From NCBI GenBank assembly GCA_045587545.1, contig JAZNCN010000005.1:1-64000 (forward strand): a stretch of DNA of 64,000 nucleotides. The letters run 5' to 3'. The translations under genes were made by a program, and so were the position numbers. Source of the DNA: Caccoplasma_A sp045587545. Its GTDB lineage: Bacteria; Bacteroidota; Bacteroidia; Bacteroidales; G3-4614. The notes under the pieces are model-generated. The model was given only the letters and a program-made list of their open reading frames with translations. It was not told where the DNA came from and did no database searches. The first letter of the stretch is position 1. Every line of letters starts with the position of its first letter. This document shows positions 1 through 9,112 of the stretch, piece after piece.

Positions 1-3000
1 TCCACATGGTGAAAGTTGATTCCATGCTACTGATATACGCATGCGATAATCTCCCGGTTCTATTGTTTCCGGTAATTTGAATGCGGGCAATCCTTTACTT
101 GTTCCATATTCGTTGGTGTATGAACGTGTATTTGCATATTGAGGACTTGCATCAGCGCCGTTAATAGTCATTTCGTTCAAACAGTTGTAAGTTACTACCT
201 CTCCGCCGGTTGTTCCGTCGTTGTTTGTATTGGTATTGAATGCTTTGTCATTGTCATAATCGATGTATGCATATGCGTGCATCCATTCGCCTTCCCAGCC
301 GAAAGCAGGGAATGTTACTATTCCACCGGGCTTAACTTCCAATATGGCAGTTCTTGAACGATTTACATATACCGCTCCTCCGCTTGTGGTTCCTTGTACG
401 TCAAGAACATCTGTTCCGTTTGATATTGAGAATGATGCCAAATGGCGTCCGTTGTATATGTTTCCTGTTACTGTACAATACTCTGTCTCAACAACTATTT
501 TTGAGAAGTTTGCTATATATTCAACTGATCCTGTTATTTTTTCGCGGAACGATAGATCTGTTGATACTACTTGTCCATTAGTGTATGTCCAGTTTACAAA
601 CTCATATCCTGTTGCCGGGGTTGCTGTAAAGGTTGCATTTGCTCCTTCAACAACTTCTGCTGTAGTATTATTATTAACTGTTGCTGTTCCTCCCTCTGCT
701 GGAGAAGCAGTTACTGTTACAGTATATGTTGTTGGCGCTGGTCCGTCACTGATACCATATGCATAAAATTCTGAACAGTTACCAAATTTTGTTGATGCAT
801 TTGAGTTCCAAGAGTCTGTTATCAATAGATATAGATATTGACCTTTTACAGATTCTGCCAACTCAACGTGATGCTCTGTTGATACCCCATCATATGTAAA
901 CTCTCCCTCTGCTGCCGGAGTTAAACCGATAGGTTCTTTTGTTGTTGCATCTATGTTTGATGATATTTCAGTCTCACTTACATAGAATTTATATGTTCTT
1001 ACGTTACCATTACATGTGATATTTGCTCCGTCTGCTGTACGAGAAACGTATGTGAAGGCTGTTATCTCATAAGATGATCCCATATTGTATTGCAACCAGT
1101 GTGGTACAGTAGGATTTGGTGTTACACTGTAATCTGAGTGCCAGAATGTTGCTGGATCGTCATCAATTGTATGCTCAGGCCAACCACCTGCAGAACCCTC
1201 TCCATCATATTCGTATGAAGAAGCTGTTGCTGTCCACGCTGAACGGTCAAGAATGATAGGAGTTCCGCTTGATACAGGTTTGATTTCAAATGCTGATGAG
1301 AAGTTTGAGTTAAAGAAGTCACCTCCTGCACCATCAAATGCACCTGTTGATTTAACAATGATAGGACCTTCCATATCGACATATTTTCCATTGTCATATC
1401 CACGATAACCCCATAGACGAACATATCCGAACAAATCTTCTGCTGTTGCAGATACATTTGCATCTATTGATATTTTTTGTATATTAAATTGTGTTACTCT
1501 TGATGCTGAAGACTCAAGACCTGTTTCACTTTCATTATCCAACCAACTTTTACCTCCTATTGTAGGATATGCCATGTAGTATGCTCCGTCAAATGTTTTG
1601 AACATATATTTACCTGCTGTTTCATCGTACTCGCAAGTGAATTTTGCTGCATCTGGCAACTCCATTCCTTCGGTATATGATGCTAATGATAATGTTCCAT
1701 CACCATTGTACATATAGTAATCAGCAGTTACTCCTTTTGAGATGAATGTGTAAGTTTTTCCTGCTTGAGGAAGTTCAATTTCATCTGTTGTATAGAATGT
1801 TTGTATTGCATATGTTAATGTTGCAACATTTTCTGTTGATGCATCTGCCTCAACTAGCTCTTTTGCTGAACGCAATTTTGCTTTCGCTATTGCATTAGGA
1901 TAACCAACACCTCCTTTTGATAACAACTCATTGGCTTTCTCAACCATCTCAAGTGCATCAAAATTGGTTGTAGCCAACAACCAATCCATTGTGAAGTTGT
2001 AGTATCCAATGTTAAAACCATCTTCTCCAGGAAGTGCAGAGTCCCATTTACCTTCTTCTACAAGAATACCTATGGTTCCGTCATTCAACACCTCTAATGA
2101 TGAGTATGCTGAATATCCGTCATATATTTTACGGCTGATAGGCCAAGTTTCTCCTCCGTCGAGACTTGCATACACTGTTACATTCTCACGAGTTGATGTG
2201 CTTGCCGGAAGTGAGTGCAATAGATAGTATTGTCCATCATATTCGATAGATACAACATCTCCGTTACATGCCGGATCCATTAGGTTATTGTTAACCTCTG
2301 CTGTTGTCCAAGTTGCTCCTTGATCTGTTGATTTTGCCATTAGACGATAACCTGAACCGTTTGATGAGTCATCTTTACGGTTTTTGATACTCATCAATAA
2401 ATCGCCATTCTCCAACTCTACAACTTTTGCCTCATCTCCACTTGTACAAGCGGCTGTTGAAACTTGCCATGTTGCTCCGTTATCGTCAGAGTAAACTGCG
2501 TAGTTACTGCAATTTCCGCCCCATGTTGAATTTTGGCGTAAAGCAACTACAAACATCAAACGACCTTCTTTATCTCCTTTTTTAAGTTGAACTGCACTTC
2601 CTGATCCTGCGAAACCTCCTATCCAAGAAGTTCTTGAACCATAAACGGCATTGTAAATTGACTCTGTTATATCAACAGGAGTTGTCCAAGTTGCTCCATT
2701 GTCAGAACTCTCTGATTGGTAGAGTCGCAAAGGATAAGATGAATTTGAAGCCCATAGACCTACACAGTTTGTTCCGTAGTTTTCGTTACCAACAAATACA
2801 GTGATAATTTTGTCTGTCTCTTCATCATAAACAGCAACTGCATCACCATAAGTGGTTCCTGCTGTTGCTGACCCTTGTGCAATTGTTACCATGCTGTTCC
2901 ATGTTGCACCTTTATCAGTACTTGTTTTAGCAACAATGCTGATGATGTTTGGCAAGTCGCCCAATGCACTACCACGTTGGTCTGCTATTGCCACCAATGT

Positions 3001-3159
3001 TCCATTAGCAGTCTCTACTATCGCAGGAATACGATAATATTGAGAACCACTCTCCCCCATTGTAAAAACGGGCACCCTTGTTAGCTCATTTTGAGCAAAT
3101 GATGTTGTAGTTAATATTGATACCAACAACATCACAAAAAAAGATAATAGTTTTCTCAT
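1..3159 (-). CDS. nanH: Exo-alpha-sialidase (GH33), multidomain, C-terminus cut by window edge
   Basis: Read from the ATG at 3159 the minus frame stays open to base 1 (1053 codons, no stop). Residues 1-23 form a signal peptide ending in SFAQ. A YRIP motif (residues 42-45) and five Asp-boxes (STDKGATW, SSDNGATW, SDDNGATW, STDQGATW, SLDGGETW) identify the six-bladed sialidase propeller, which removes terminal sialic acid from glycans at the cell surface or in the periplasm. Further on I read a discoidin/F5-8C-like carbohydrate-binding module (around base 1200), an InlB-B-like repeat, and a GEVED-type module ending in RMRISVAWNQ at the window edge. The C-terminus, possibly with a sorting domain, lies outside. 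Transcribed away from the helicase at 3363. The family call is firm; the order of the binding modules is from hand translation. Confidence 0.9.
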   Translation of the reverse strand, partial: MRKLLSFFVMLLVSILTTTSFAQNELTRVPVFTMGESGSQYYRIPAIVETANGTLVAIADQRGSALGDLPNIISIVAKTSTDKGATWNSMVTIAQGSATAGTTYGDAVAVYDEETDKIITVFVGNENYGTNCVGLWASNSSYPLRLYQSESSDNGATWTTPVDITESIYNAVYGSRTSWIGGFAGSGSAVQLKKGDKEGRLMFVVALRQNSTWGGNCSNYAVYSDDNGATWQVSTAACTSGDEAKVVELENGDLLMSIKNRKDDSSNGSGYRLMAKSTDQGATWTTAEVNNNLMDPACNGDVVSIEYDGQYYLLHSLPASTSTRENVTVYASLDGGETWPISRKIYDGYSAYSSLEVLNDGTIGILVEEGKWDSALPGEDGFNIGYYNFTMDWLLATTNFDALEMVEKANELLSKGGVGYPNAIAKAKLRSAKELVEADASTENVATLTYAIQTFYTTDEIELPQAGKTYTFISKGVTADYYMYNGDGTLSLASYTEGMELPDAAKFTCEYDETAGKYMFKTFDGAYYMAYPTIGGKSWLDNESETGLESSASRVTQFNIQKISIDANVSATAEDLFGYVRLWGYRGYDNGKYVDMEGPIIVKSTGAFDGAGGDFFNSNFSSAFEIKPVSSGTPIILDRSAWTATASSYEYDGEGSAGGWPEHTIDDDPATFWHSDYSVTPNPTVPHWLQYNMGSSYEITAFTYVSRTADGANITCNGNVRTYKFYVSETEISSNIDATTKEPIGLTPAAEGEFTYDGVSTEHHVELAESVKGQYLYLLITDSWNSNASTKFGNCSEFYAYGISDGPAPTTYTVTVTASPAEGGTATVNNNTTAEVVEGANATFTATPATGYEFVNWTYTNGQVVSTDLSFREKITGSVEYIANFSKIVVETEYCTVTGNIYNGRHLASFSISNGTDVLDVQGTTSGGAVYVNRSRTAILEVKPGGIVTFPAFGWEGEWMHAYAYIDYDNDKAFNTNTNNDGTTGGEVVTYNCLNEMTINGADASPQYANTRSYTNEYGTSKGLPAFKLPETIEPGDYRMRISVAWNQLSPCG

Positions 3160-3193
3160 AAATAATTATTTTTTTGTGAATTGTTTATTTACA

Positions 3194-3201
3194 CAAATAT
3201 A
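3194..3201 (-). promoter_or_regulatory. Candidate -7 promoter element for the sialidase gene
   Basis: On the minus strand the sequence reads TATATTTG, matching the Bacteroidales -7 consensus TAnnTTTG, 35 bp upstream of the sialidase ATG. A second TATCTTTG lies at 3251-3258. No clear TTTG -33 element is seen. Confidence 0.4.
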
Positions 3202-3317
3202 AGTTATTTATTTTAATTTTATCCCAATTAGAACAAACTATTTATCAACACAAAGATAGTTATTTGTATATATAGCCATCTTATGAGAAAGATGGTGATT
3301 GTATAGGATTTTTAAAG

Positions 3318-3325
3318 TATCTTTG
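3318..3325 (+). promoter_or_regulatory. Candidate -7 promoter element for the helicase gene
   Basis: TATCTTTG matches TAnnTTTG and lies 37 bp upstream of the ATG at 3363. A weak TTG at about 3299-3301 could serve as the -33 element. Confidence 0.45.
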
Positions 3326-3362
3326 TATTTTATTTTATGCGGATTATTTATAACAGATTTTA

Positions 3363-5204
3363 ATGAAAAGTTTTGAAGAATTAGGTGTTTCGGACGAAAT
3401 ACTTTTAGCCATAAGTGAATTGGGATTTGAATACCCTATGCCTGTTCAAGAGGCTGTTATCCCATACTTGTTGGGAAACGGTAACGATGTAGTTGCTCTT
3501 GCTCAAACAGGCACGGGAAAAACTGCAGCATTTGGTATTCCTCTTATTCAACGAATTGATATTAAACATCGTTATCCTCAAGCTCTTATTCTTGCTCCTA
3601 CCCGAGAACTATGTTTGCAAATTGCTGATGATATTAAGAGCTATTCAAAATATGTTGAAGGACTTAAAGTTTTGGCGGTATATGGAGGCTCTTCTATTGA
3701 GAGTCAAATGAAAAGTCTTAAAAGTGGAGTCCATATTATTGTTGCGACTCCGGGTCGTCTGCTTGATTTAATGCAACGAAAAACCGTTAAGATGGAGAAT
3801 ATCCATAATGTGGTTTTAGATGAAGCTGATGAGATGCTAAATATGGGATTTGAAGAGAGTTTAAATGCTATTCTTGCAGAAGTTCCGAAAGATAGAAATA
3901 TGATGATGTTTTCGGCGACGATGTCTCCCGAAATCAGCGAAATTTCAAAAAGTTACCTTAACAATGCAAAGGAGATTACCATTGGTGTTAAGAATGAAAG
4001 TACAAAGAGCGTGAAACATATCTACTATATGGTTCATGCAAAAGATAAATATCTTGCACTTAAACGTATTGCCGACTACTATCCTAAAATTTATGGTATA
4101 ATATTTTGCAGAACAAGGAGAGAGACTCAAGAGATTGCTGACAACCTTATTAAAGACGGATATAATGCAGACTCACTACATGGTGATTTATCGCAAGCTC
4201 AACGCGATGCTGTCATGCAAAAGTTCCGTCTGCGTCACTTGCAACTTTTGGTCGCTACCGATGTTGCTGCAAGGGGTTTAGACGTTGATGATTTAACTCA
4301 TGTTATCAACTATGGTTTGCCCGATGATATAGAGTCTTATACTCACCGTAGCGGGCGTACAGGACGTGCAGGGAAAACAGGTACTTCTATTGCAATAATC
4401 AATATGCGCGAACGTGGCAAACTTCGTGAGATTGAAAAGGTTATTGCCAAAGAATTTATTACAGGAACACTCCCTACAGGCAGACAAATTTGCGAAAAGC
4501 AGTTGATTAAGGTTATTGACGATGTTGAGAGAGTTTTGGTTAATGAAGAGGAGATTGAGGGATTTTTACCATCAATATACCGAAAACTTGAATGGCTAAG
4601 TAAAGAGGACCTTATTAAACGAGTTGTTTCTATTGAGTTTAATAGATTTTTAGACTACTATAGAGATGCTGATACAATAGAGGTTCCTACCGAGAAAGCA
4701 GCTAAAAAAGAGTGTAAAAAGGCTAAAAACAGCGAAAGTGATTCTTCAAAGAGAGGAAGAAAGGCTGCACCCGGTTTTACCAGATTATTTTTAAATTTTG
4801 GCAAAGCCGATGGTTTTTATGCAAACCACGTTATAGAACTTATAAACCGCAATATGAAAGGTTTTAAACCTTGCGTTGGCAAAATTGATTTATTGCGTGA
4901 GTTCTCGTTTTTTGAAGTTGCCGAAGAAGATGCCGACAGCGTTATTAAAGCTCTTAATAAAAGTTTTGCTAATGGCAGAAGAGTTATTGTTGAGGTTGCC
5001 GGTGAAAATACAGGAAAAAGCGATAACAGCGGTAAGAAAGATGGAAGAAAGAAAAAGAGAGGCAACAACGATGACGATATATTTGAACCTAAAAAACATA
5101 AAAAAAAGGGTAAAAAAGATGATTGGCAACAATTCTTTAATGGCGATTTCTCAATCCCTGATGATAGCATGTGGGTAAAGAAAAGTAAAAAAAAGAGAAA
5201 GTAG
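3363..5204 (+). CDS. deaD: DEAD-box ATP-dependent RNA helicase with DbpA-type RNA-binding domain
   Basis: 613 residues. All core motifs are present in order: Q-motif region (FEYPMPVQ, about 22-29), motif I AQTGTGKT (47-54), PTREL (79-83), TPGR (129-132), DEAD (153-156), SAT (184-186) and motif VI HRSGRTGRAG (328-337). A DbpA/CsdA-type RNA-binding domain follows at about 472-547, then a Lys-rich tail. Proteins of this type unwind RNA duplexes in ribosome assembly and RNA turnover, often in the cold. The ATG follows a candidate promoter. The next gene starts 26 bp downstream on the same strand and may be co-transcribed, although its function is unrelated. Confidence 0.95.
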   Translation: MKSFEELGVSDEILLAISELGFEYPMPVQEAVIPYLLGNGNDVVALAQTGTGKTAAFGIPLIQRIDIKHRYPQALILAPTRELCLQIADDIKSYSKYVEGLKVLAVYGGSSIESQMKSLKSGVHIIVATPGRLLDLMQRKTVKMENIHNVVLDEADEMLNMGFEESLNAILAEVPKDRNMMMFSATMSPEISEISKSYLNNAKEITIGVKNESTKSVKHIYYMVHAKDKYLALKRIADYYPKIYGIIFCRTRRETQEIADNLIKDGYNADSLHGDLSQAQRDAVMQKFRLRHLQLLVATDVAARGLDVDDLTHVINYGLPDDIESYTHRSGRTGRAGKTGTSIAIINMRERGKLREIEKVIAKEFITGTLPTGRQICEKQLIKVIDDVERVLVNEEEIEGFLPSIYRKLEWLSKEDLIKRVVSIEFNRFLDYYRDADTIEVPTEKAAKKECKKAKNSESDSSKRGRKAAPGFTRLFLNFGKADGFYANHVIELINRNMKGFKPCVGKIDLLREFSFFEVAEEDADSVIKALNKSFANGRRVIVEVAGENTGKSDNSGKKDGRKKKRGNNDDDIFEPKKHKKKGKKDDWQQFFNGDFSIPDDSMWVKKSKKKRK

Positions 5205-5230
5205 TTTCTGCTGTTAGTTGTTAGATAATT

Positions 5231-7369
5231 GTGAAGAGAATAATATTTTTTATTTTAGTTCTATTTGTACTCTCATCTTTTAAGGTTTCTGCTAACCCTA
5301 TTAACGGTTTGTTGGAGAGAATTGATAAGGGTGCTTCAGATAGATTCGTTATTGAGATTTGCGATAACGACAAAGATTTTTTTGAGATAAGTTCAAGAAA
5401 CAATAAGGTTGTTGTCAAAGGAAACAATTACGTCTCTATTGCTGCCGGAATTAATTGGTATTTAAAGCATTATGCAGGAATTCACTTATCGTGGAACAAT
5501 ATGAGCAATACCCTGCCCGACTCTCTTCCTACGATTGAAAAAACTATTAGAATTGAGAGTAATGTAAAATATAGATACGATCTTAATTTCTGTACCTTTT
5601 CATACTCAATGGCTTTTTGGGATTGGGAGCGCTGGGAGCGCGAAATTGACTGGATGGCTCTGCATGGTATAAACCTCTCTTTGGCAATAACAGGTAGTGA
5701 AAACGTTTGGGTTAATGTTCTTAAAAAACTTGGATATACCGATAACGAAATTAATGATTTTATTGCCGGACCTGCATTCTCAGCTTGGTGGCTAATGAAT
5801 AATCTTGAAGGTTGGGGTGGTAAAAATTACAAAAGATGGTATGAGAGACAAACGGCTCTTCAACAACAGATAATCAAAAGAATGAAGGAGTTTGGCATTG
5901 AACCTGTATTGCCGGGATATTGCGGCATGATTCCAAGCAACGCTAAAGAAAAACTCAATATTGATGCTGTTAATACCGGTTTGTGGTGCGGATATAAAAG
6001 ACCTCTCTTTATTCTGCCTAATGATAACAATTTTAATAAAATTGCAGAACTATATTATCAAGAGCAAAGTAAACTTTACGGAGCTGCAAACTTCTATGCA
6101 ATTGACCCCTTTCATGAGGGAGGAATGAGTGAAAGCATTGATATGAAACAAGCCGGCATATCAATTATGAATGCCATGAAAAAAGCAAATAAAAATGCTA
6201 TATGGGTGGCTCAGGGTTGGCAAGGCAATCCTAATAAAGATATGATTGAGCCTTTAAAAAACGGCGATATGCTTATTTTGGATTTGCATAGCGAAAGTGC
6301 TCCTCAATGGCAACATTATGGAAAACATAATTGGGCTTATTGCATGCTCCTAAATTTTGGTGCTAATGTTGGCTTGCATGGTAAAATTGATGCAGTTATA
6401 AATGGTTTTTACGATATAAAAGATAATGCTAAAAGCAACTTATTTCTAAAAGGTATCGGAATGACTCCGGAGGGGATTGAAAATAACCCTGTAATGTATG
6501 AACTTTTAACAGAACTTGCATGGAGAGAAAAGAGATTTAACAAGAGCGAATGGCTAACTAATTATGTAAAGGCAAGATATGGGACATCTGACTCAACCTT
6601 AATTAAGGTATGGCATATTTTAGGCAATAGTATTTATAATGCTCCAAAAACAAATCGCCAACAAGGTTGCACTGAGTCAATATTTTGCGCCAGACCTGAT
6701 TTAAATGCTAAAGATGTTTCAAAATGGGCAAATTCTGAAACATACTACAAGCAAGCCGATATTATTTATGCCGCTTCTCTTATGATTGATATTGCAGATA
6801 AATACAAAGGAAACAATAACTTTGAATATGACCTTATTGATATTGTGAGACAAGCTATTAGCGAAAAGGGGCGTATTGTTTTAAATGAGATAAAGAGTGC
6901 ATATTATAACAACAACTTTGATTTGTTTACTCTTAAATGCGATACATTTTTAAACCTTATTTTAGCCCAAAATAAACTTTTGAGTTGCAGAAAAGAGTTT
7001 ATGGTTGGAAATTGGATTAATAGTGCTAAGAAAATGGGAAAATCCCGTAAAGAGAAGGCATTGTATGAGTGGAATGCAAAAGTGCAAATTTCAACTTGGG
7101 GCAACAGAACTGCCTCAGAAAATGGAGGATTAAGAGATTACGCTCATAAAGAATGGAATGGAATCTTAAAAGATCTATATCATCACAGATGGAAACTCTA
7201 TTTTGATGAATTAAAGAGAGGTTTTAAGAATAAGGAATGTAAAGCCTTTGATTGGTATTTAATTGATGAAGAGTGGATAAATAAAAAAATGAGATATCCC
7301 GACAAACCCTCTAACAATAGTTTAAAGGTAATCAAAGAGATATCTCTATTATTTTCTAATCCAAATTAG
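5231..7369 (+). CDS. Alpha-N-acetylglucosaminidase (GH89, NAGLU family)
   Basis: 712 residues, starting with GTG at 5231 right before a signal peptide (residues 1-21, ending KVSA). The conserved GH89 core includes YSMAFWDWERWEREIDWMAL and GPAFSAWWLMNNLEGWGG. The two family catalytic glutamates can be placed at E296 (DPFHEGG) and E414 (MTPEG); their spacing of 118 residues equals that of the characterised Clostridium GH89 enzyme (E483/E601). The enzyme removes terminal alpha-GlcNAc from mucin or heparan-type glycans. No binding modules are present. It ends 6 bp from a convergent gene. Together with the sialidase it suggests mucin foraging. Confidence 0.93.
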   Translation: MKRIIFFILVLFVLSSFKVSANPINGLLERIDKGASDRFVIEICDNDKDFFEISSRNNKVVVKGNNYVSIAAGINWYLKHYAGIHLSWNNMSNTLPDSLPTIEKTIRIESNVKYRYDLNFCTFSYSMAFWDWERWEREIDWMALHGINLSLAITGSENVWVNVLKKLGYTDNEINDFIAGPAFSAWWLMNNLEGWGGKNYKRWYERQTALQQQIIKRMKEFGIEPVLPGYCGMIPSNAKEKLNIDAVNTGLWCGYKRPLFILPNDNNFNKIAELYYQEQSKLYGAANFYAIDPFHEGGMSESIDMKQAGISIMNAMKKANKNAIWVAQGWQGNPNKDMIEPLKNGDMLILDLHSESAPQWQHYGKHNWAYCMLLNFGANVGLHGKIDAVINGFYDIKDNAKSNLFLKGIGMTPEGIENNPVMYELLTELAWREKRFNKSEWLTNYVKARYGTSDSTLIKVWHILGNSIYNAPKTNRQQGCTESIFCARPDLNAKDVSKWANSETYYKQADIIYAASLMIDIADKYKGNNNFEYDLIDIVRQAISEKGRIVLNEIKSAYYNNNFDLFTLKCDTFLNLILAQNKLLSCRKEFMVGNWINSAKKMGKSRKEKALYEWNAKVQISTWGNRTASENGGLRDYAHKEWNGILKDLYHHRWKLYFDELKRGFKNKECKAFDWYLIDEEWINKKMRYPDKPSNNSLKVIKEISLLFSNPN

Positions 7370-7375
7370 TATTTA

Positions 7376-7807
7376 TTATCTGCGAATATTTCTGTACTCC
7401 ATAAATTTAGTATAACTACGAATGTAATCGTGTTCATCATACGGCAATGATGCCAATACAAGAGTTATGGCTCCTGATGAGAAGTTTTTTATCTCACGCC
7501 AAATTCCCGGCTGAAGCAACAATCCATAATAAGGTCTGTTTAAAGTTATGGTTTTTCGCTCTTTTCCGTCATCAATAACCACATCAAAACTTCCACTGAC
7601 CGCTACTAACAATTGCGCTAACTCTTTATGAGCATGACCTCCTCTATCGGTAGCTCCGGGAACATCATATATATAATAGACCCTTTTTATTTCAAAACCC
7701 ATATCCTTATTGCCTCCTTCAACGGCGGTAAGGTTTCCATTTGGGCGATAATGCTTTCCTAATTGAATTATCTTACAATCCGCAATACTATGTAGTTTCT
7801 TATTCAT
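7376..7807 (-). CDS. FdtA/WxcM-type dTDP-sugar 3,4-ketoisomerase, second copy
   Basis: 143 residues, a single small cupin domain. Typical family stretches are RVYYIYDVPG, RGGHAHKELAQ and LASLPYDEHDYIR; the HAH pair belongs to the active site. The family isomerises dTDP-4-keto-6-deoxyglucose to the 3-keto sugar, the step before 3-amination to Fuc3NAc or Qui3NAc. It is the last gene of the rmlB-rmlA-fdtA-fdtA operon and overlaps the upstream paralogue by 8 bp. Whether it is an FdtA (galacto) or QdtA (gluco) enzyme cannot be told from sequence alone. The 3-aminotransferase is not in the window. Confidence 0.85.
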   Translation of the reverse strand: MNKKLHSIADCKIIQLGKHYRPNGNLTAVEGGNKDMGFEIKRVYYIYDVPGATDRGGHAHKELAQLLVAVSGSFDVVIDDGKERKTITLNRPYYGLLLQPGIWREIKNFSSGAITLVLASLPYDEHDYIRSYTKFMEYRNIRR

Positions 7808-8213
7808 TACAATTTATATATTGTAGATATTCATTAAATTCTTCGATATAATCTTCTGGCGAGTAGTGTGTTGATGATAAAACCAATGCTACTGCATTGG
7901 TTGAGAAGTTTTCTATCTTTCTCCATATTTTATTAGGAACATATACTCCCTGATATGAACGATTTAAAGAAAAAACCTTCTCTTCTTTTCCATCATTTAG
8001 TATTATATCAAAACTACCTGATAATGCCACAATAAATTCGTGCTGTTCTTTAAAAGCATGCCCATAGCGTTTCTCTCCACCAGGGACATCATATATCCAA
8101 TATGCTCTTTCTATGGCAAATGGTATATGGGTAAACTCCTCTATAACTGAGAGATTACCTCTAAAATCTTCCTCTTTGGGAAGCATTACTATTTTTGCAT
8201 CACTGAGAGCCAC
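7800..8213 (-). CDS. FdtA/WxcM-type dTDP-sugar 3,4-ketoisomerase, first copy
   Basis: 137 residues, paralogous to the gene at 7376-7807 (shared AYWIYDVPGG, YGHAFKEQHEF and LSSTHYSPEDYI). The second histidine of the HAH motif seen in the neighbour is replaced here (GHAFKE), so the two copies may differ in activity or product stereochemistry. Its first base overlaps the last base of rmlA, so the two are probably translationally coupled. Role inferred: supplying a 3-keto-6-deoxyhexose nucleotide for surface polysaccharide. Confidence 0.83.
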   Translation of the reverse strand: MALSDAKIVMLPKEEDFRGNLSVIEEFTHIPFAIERAYWIYDVPGGEKRYGHAFKEQHEFIVALSGSFDIILNDGKEEKVFSLNRSYQGVYVPNKIWRKIENFSTNAVALVLSSTHYSPEDYIEEFNEYLQYINCNE

Positions 8214-9094
8214 TACTTACTAAAATCTTTTACCAAATTTATTAAATATTGACCATACTGGTTCTTCTTCATAGGTTCTGCTATTGATAATAGCTCTTTT
8301 GATGTTATCCATCTATTGCGGAATGCTATCTCTTCAAGACAAGCAACCTTCAATCCTTGACGTTTTTCTATAGTTCCTATGAAGTTTGACGCATCAAAGA
8401 GAGAGTCATGAGTTCCTGTATCAAGCCATGCAAAACCTCGTCCTAAAAGAGATATTTTAAGACCTTGCTCCTCTTTAAAAATATTATTTACAGAAGTTAT
8501 CTCCAATTCTCCACGAGCTGAGGGCTTTATACTTTTTGCTATCTCTACTACTTTGTTTGGATAAAAATATAATCCTACTACCGCATAATTCGATTTTGGA
8601 TTTTGTGGTTTCTCCTCAATAGATGTAACATTCATCTCTTCATCAAATGTGGCTACTCCATAACGTTCCGGATCATTTACCCAATATCCAAAAATTGTAG
8701 CTTCTCCATTATCAGCTTTTACTACGGCCTCCTTAAGCATTCGTGAAAAACTTTGTCCGTAAAATATATTATCTCCGAGAACCAAACATGCCGAATCGTT
8801 ACCGATAAATTCCTCTCCAATTATAAATGCTTGTGCCAATCCATCTGGTGATGGTTGCTCGGCATATGAAAATTTCACCCCAAACTGCGAACCATCTCCT
8901 AATAATCTTTCAAAACCTGGTAAGTCGGTAGGCGTAGAGATTATCAATATTTCTCGTATGCCTGCCAACATCAATACAGATATAGGATAATATATCATAG
9001 GTTTATCATATATCGGCAACATCTGCTTTGATACCCCTTTTGTTATAGGATAGAGTCTTGTGCCTGAACCACCTGCTAATACTATACCTTTCAT
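8213..9094 (-). CDS. rmlA: Glucose-1-phosphate thymidylyltransferase
   Basis: 293 residues, full length for RmlA/RfbA. The N-terminus carries the nucleotide-binding signature LAGGSGTRLYP, followed by KQMLPIYDKPMIYYP; LVLGDNIFYG and GTHDSL are also typical. It makes dTDP-glucose from dTTP and glucose-1-phosphate, the entry step of all dTDP-deoxysugar pathways. Second gene of the operon, 18 bp after rmlB. Confidence 0.95.
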   Translation of the reverse strand: MKGIVLAGGSGTRLYPITKGVSKQMLPIYDKPMIYYPISVLMLAGIREILIISTPTDLPGFERLLGDGSQFGVKFSYAEQPSPDGLAQAFIIGEEFIGNDSACLVLGDNIFYGQSFSRMLKEAVVKADNGEATIFGYWVNDPERYGVATFDEEMNVTSIEEKPQNPKSNYAVVGLYFYPNKVVEIAKSIKPSARGELEITSVNNIFKEEQGLKISLLGRGFAWLDTGTHDSLFDASNFIGTIEKRQGLKVACLEEIAFRNRWITSKELLSIAEPMKKNQYGQYLINLVKDFSK

Positions 9095-9112
9095 AATTAG
9101 AGATTTTTTTAA

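Noticed and set aside
1122..1463. 113-residue minus-strand ORF
   Set aside because: It is in another frame of the sialidase gene, whose own frame is open from 3159 to base 1 and carries clear motifs.
4817..5170. 117-residue minus ORF opposite the helicase tail
   Set aside because: Shadow of the Lys-rich and DbpA-domain coding sequence; low-complexity Leu/Ser/Phe composition.
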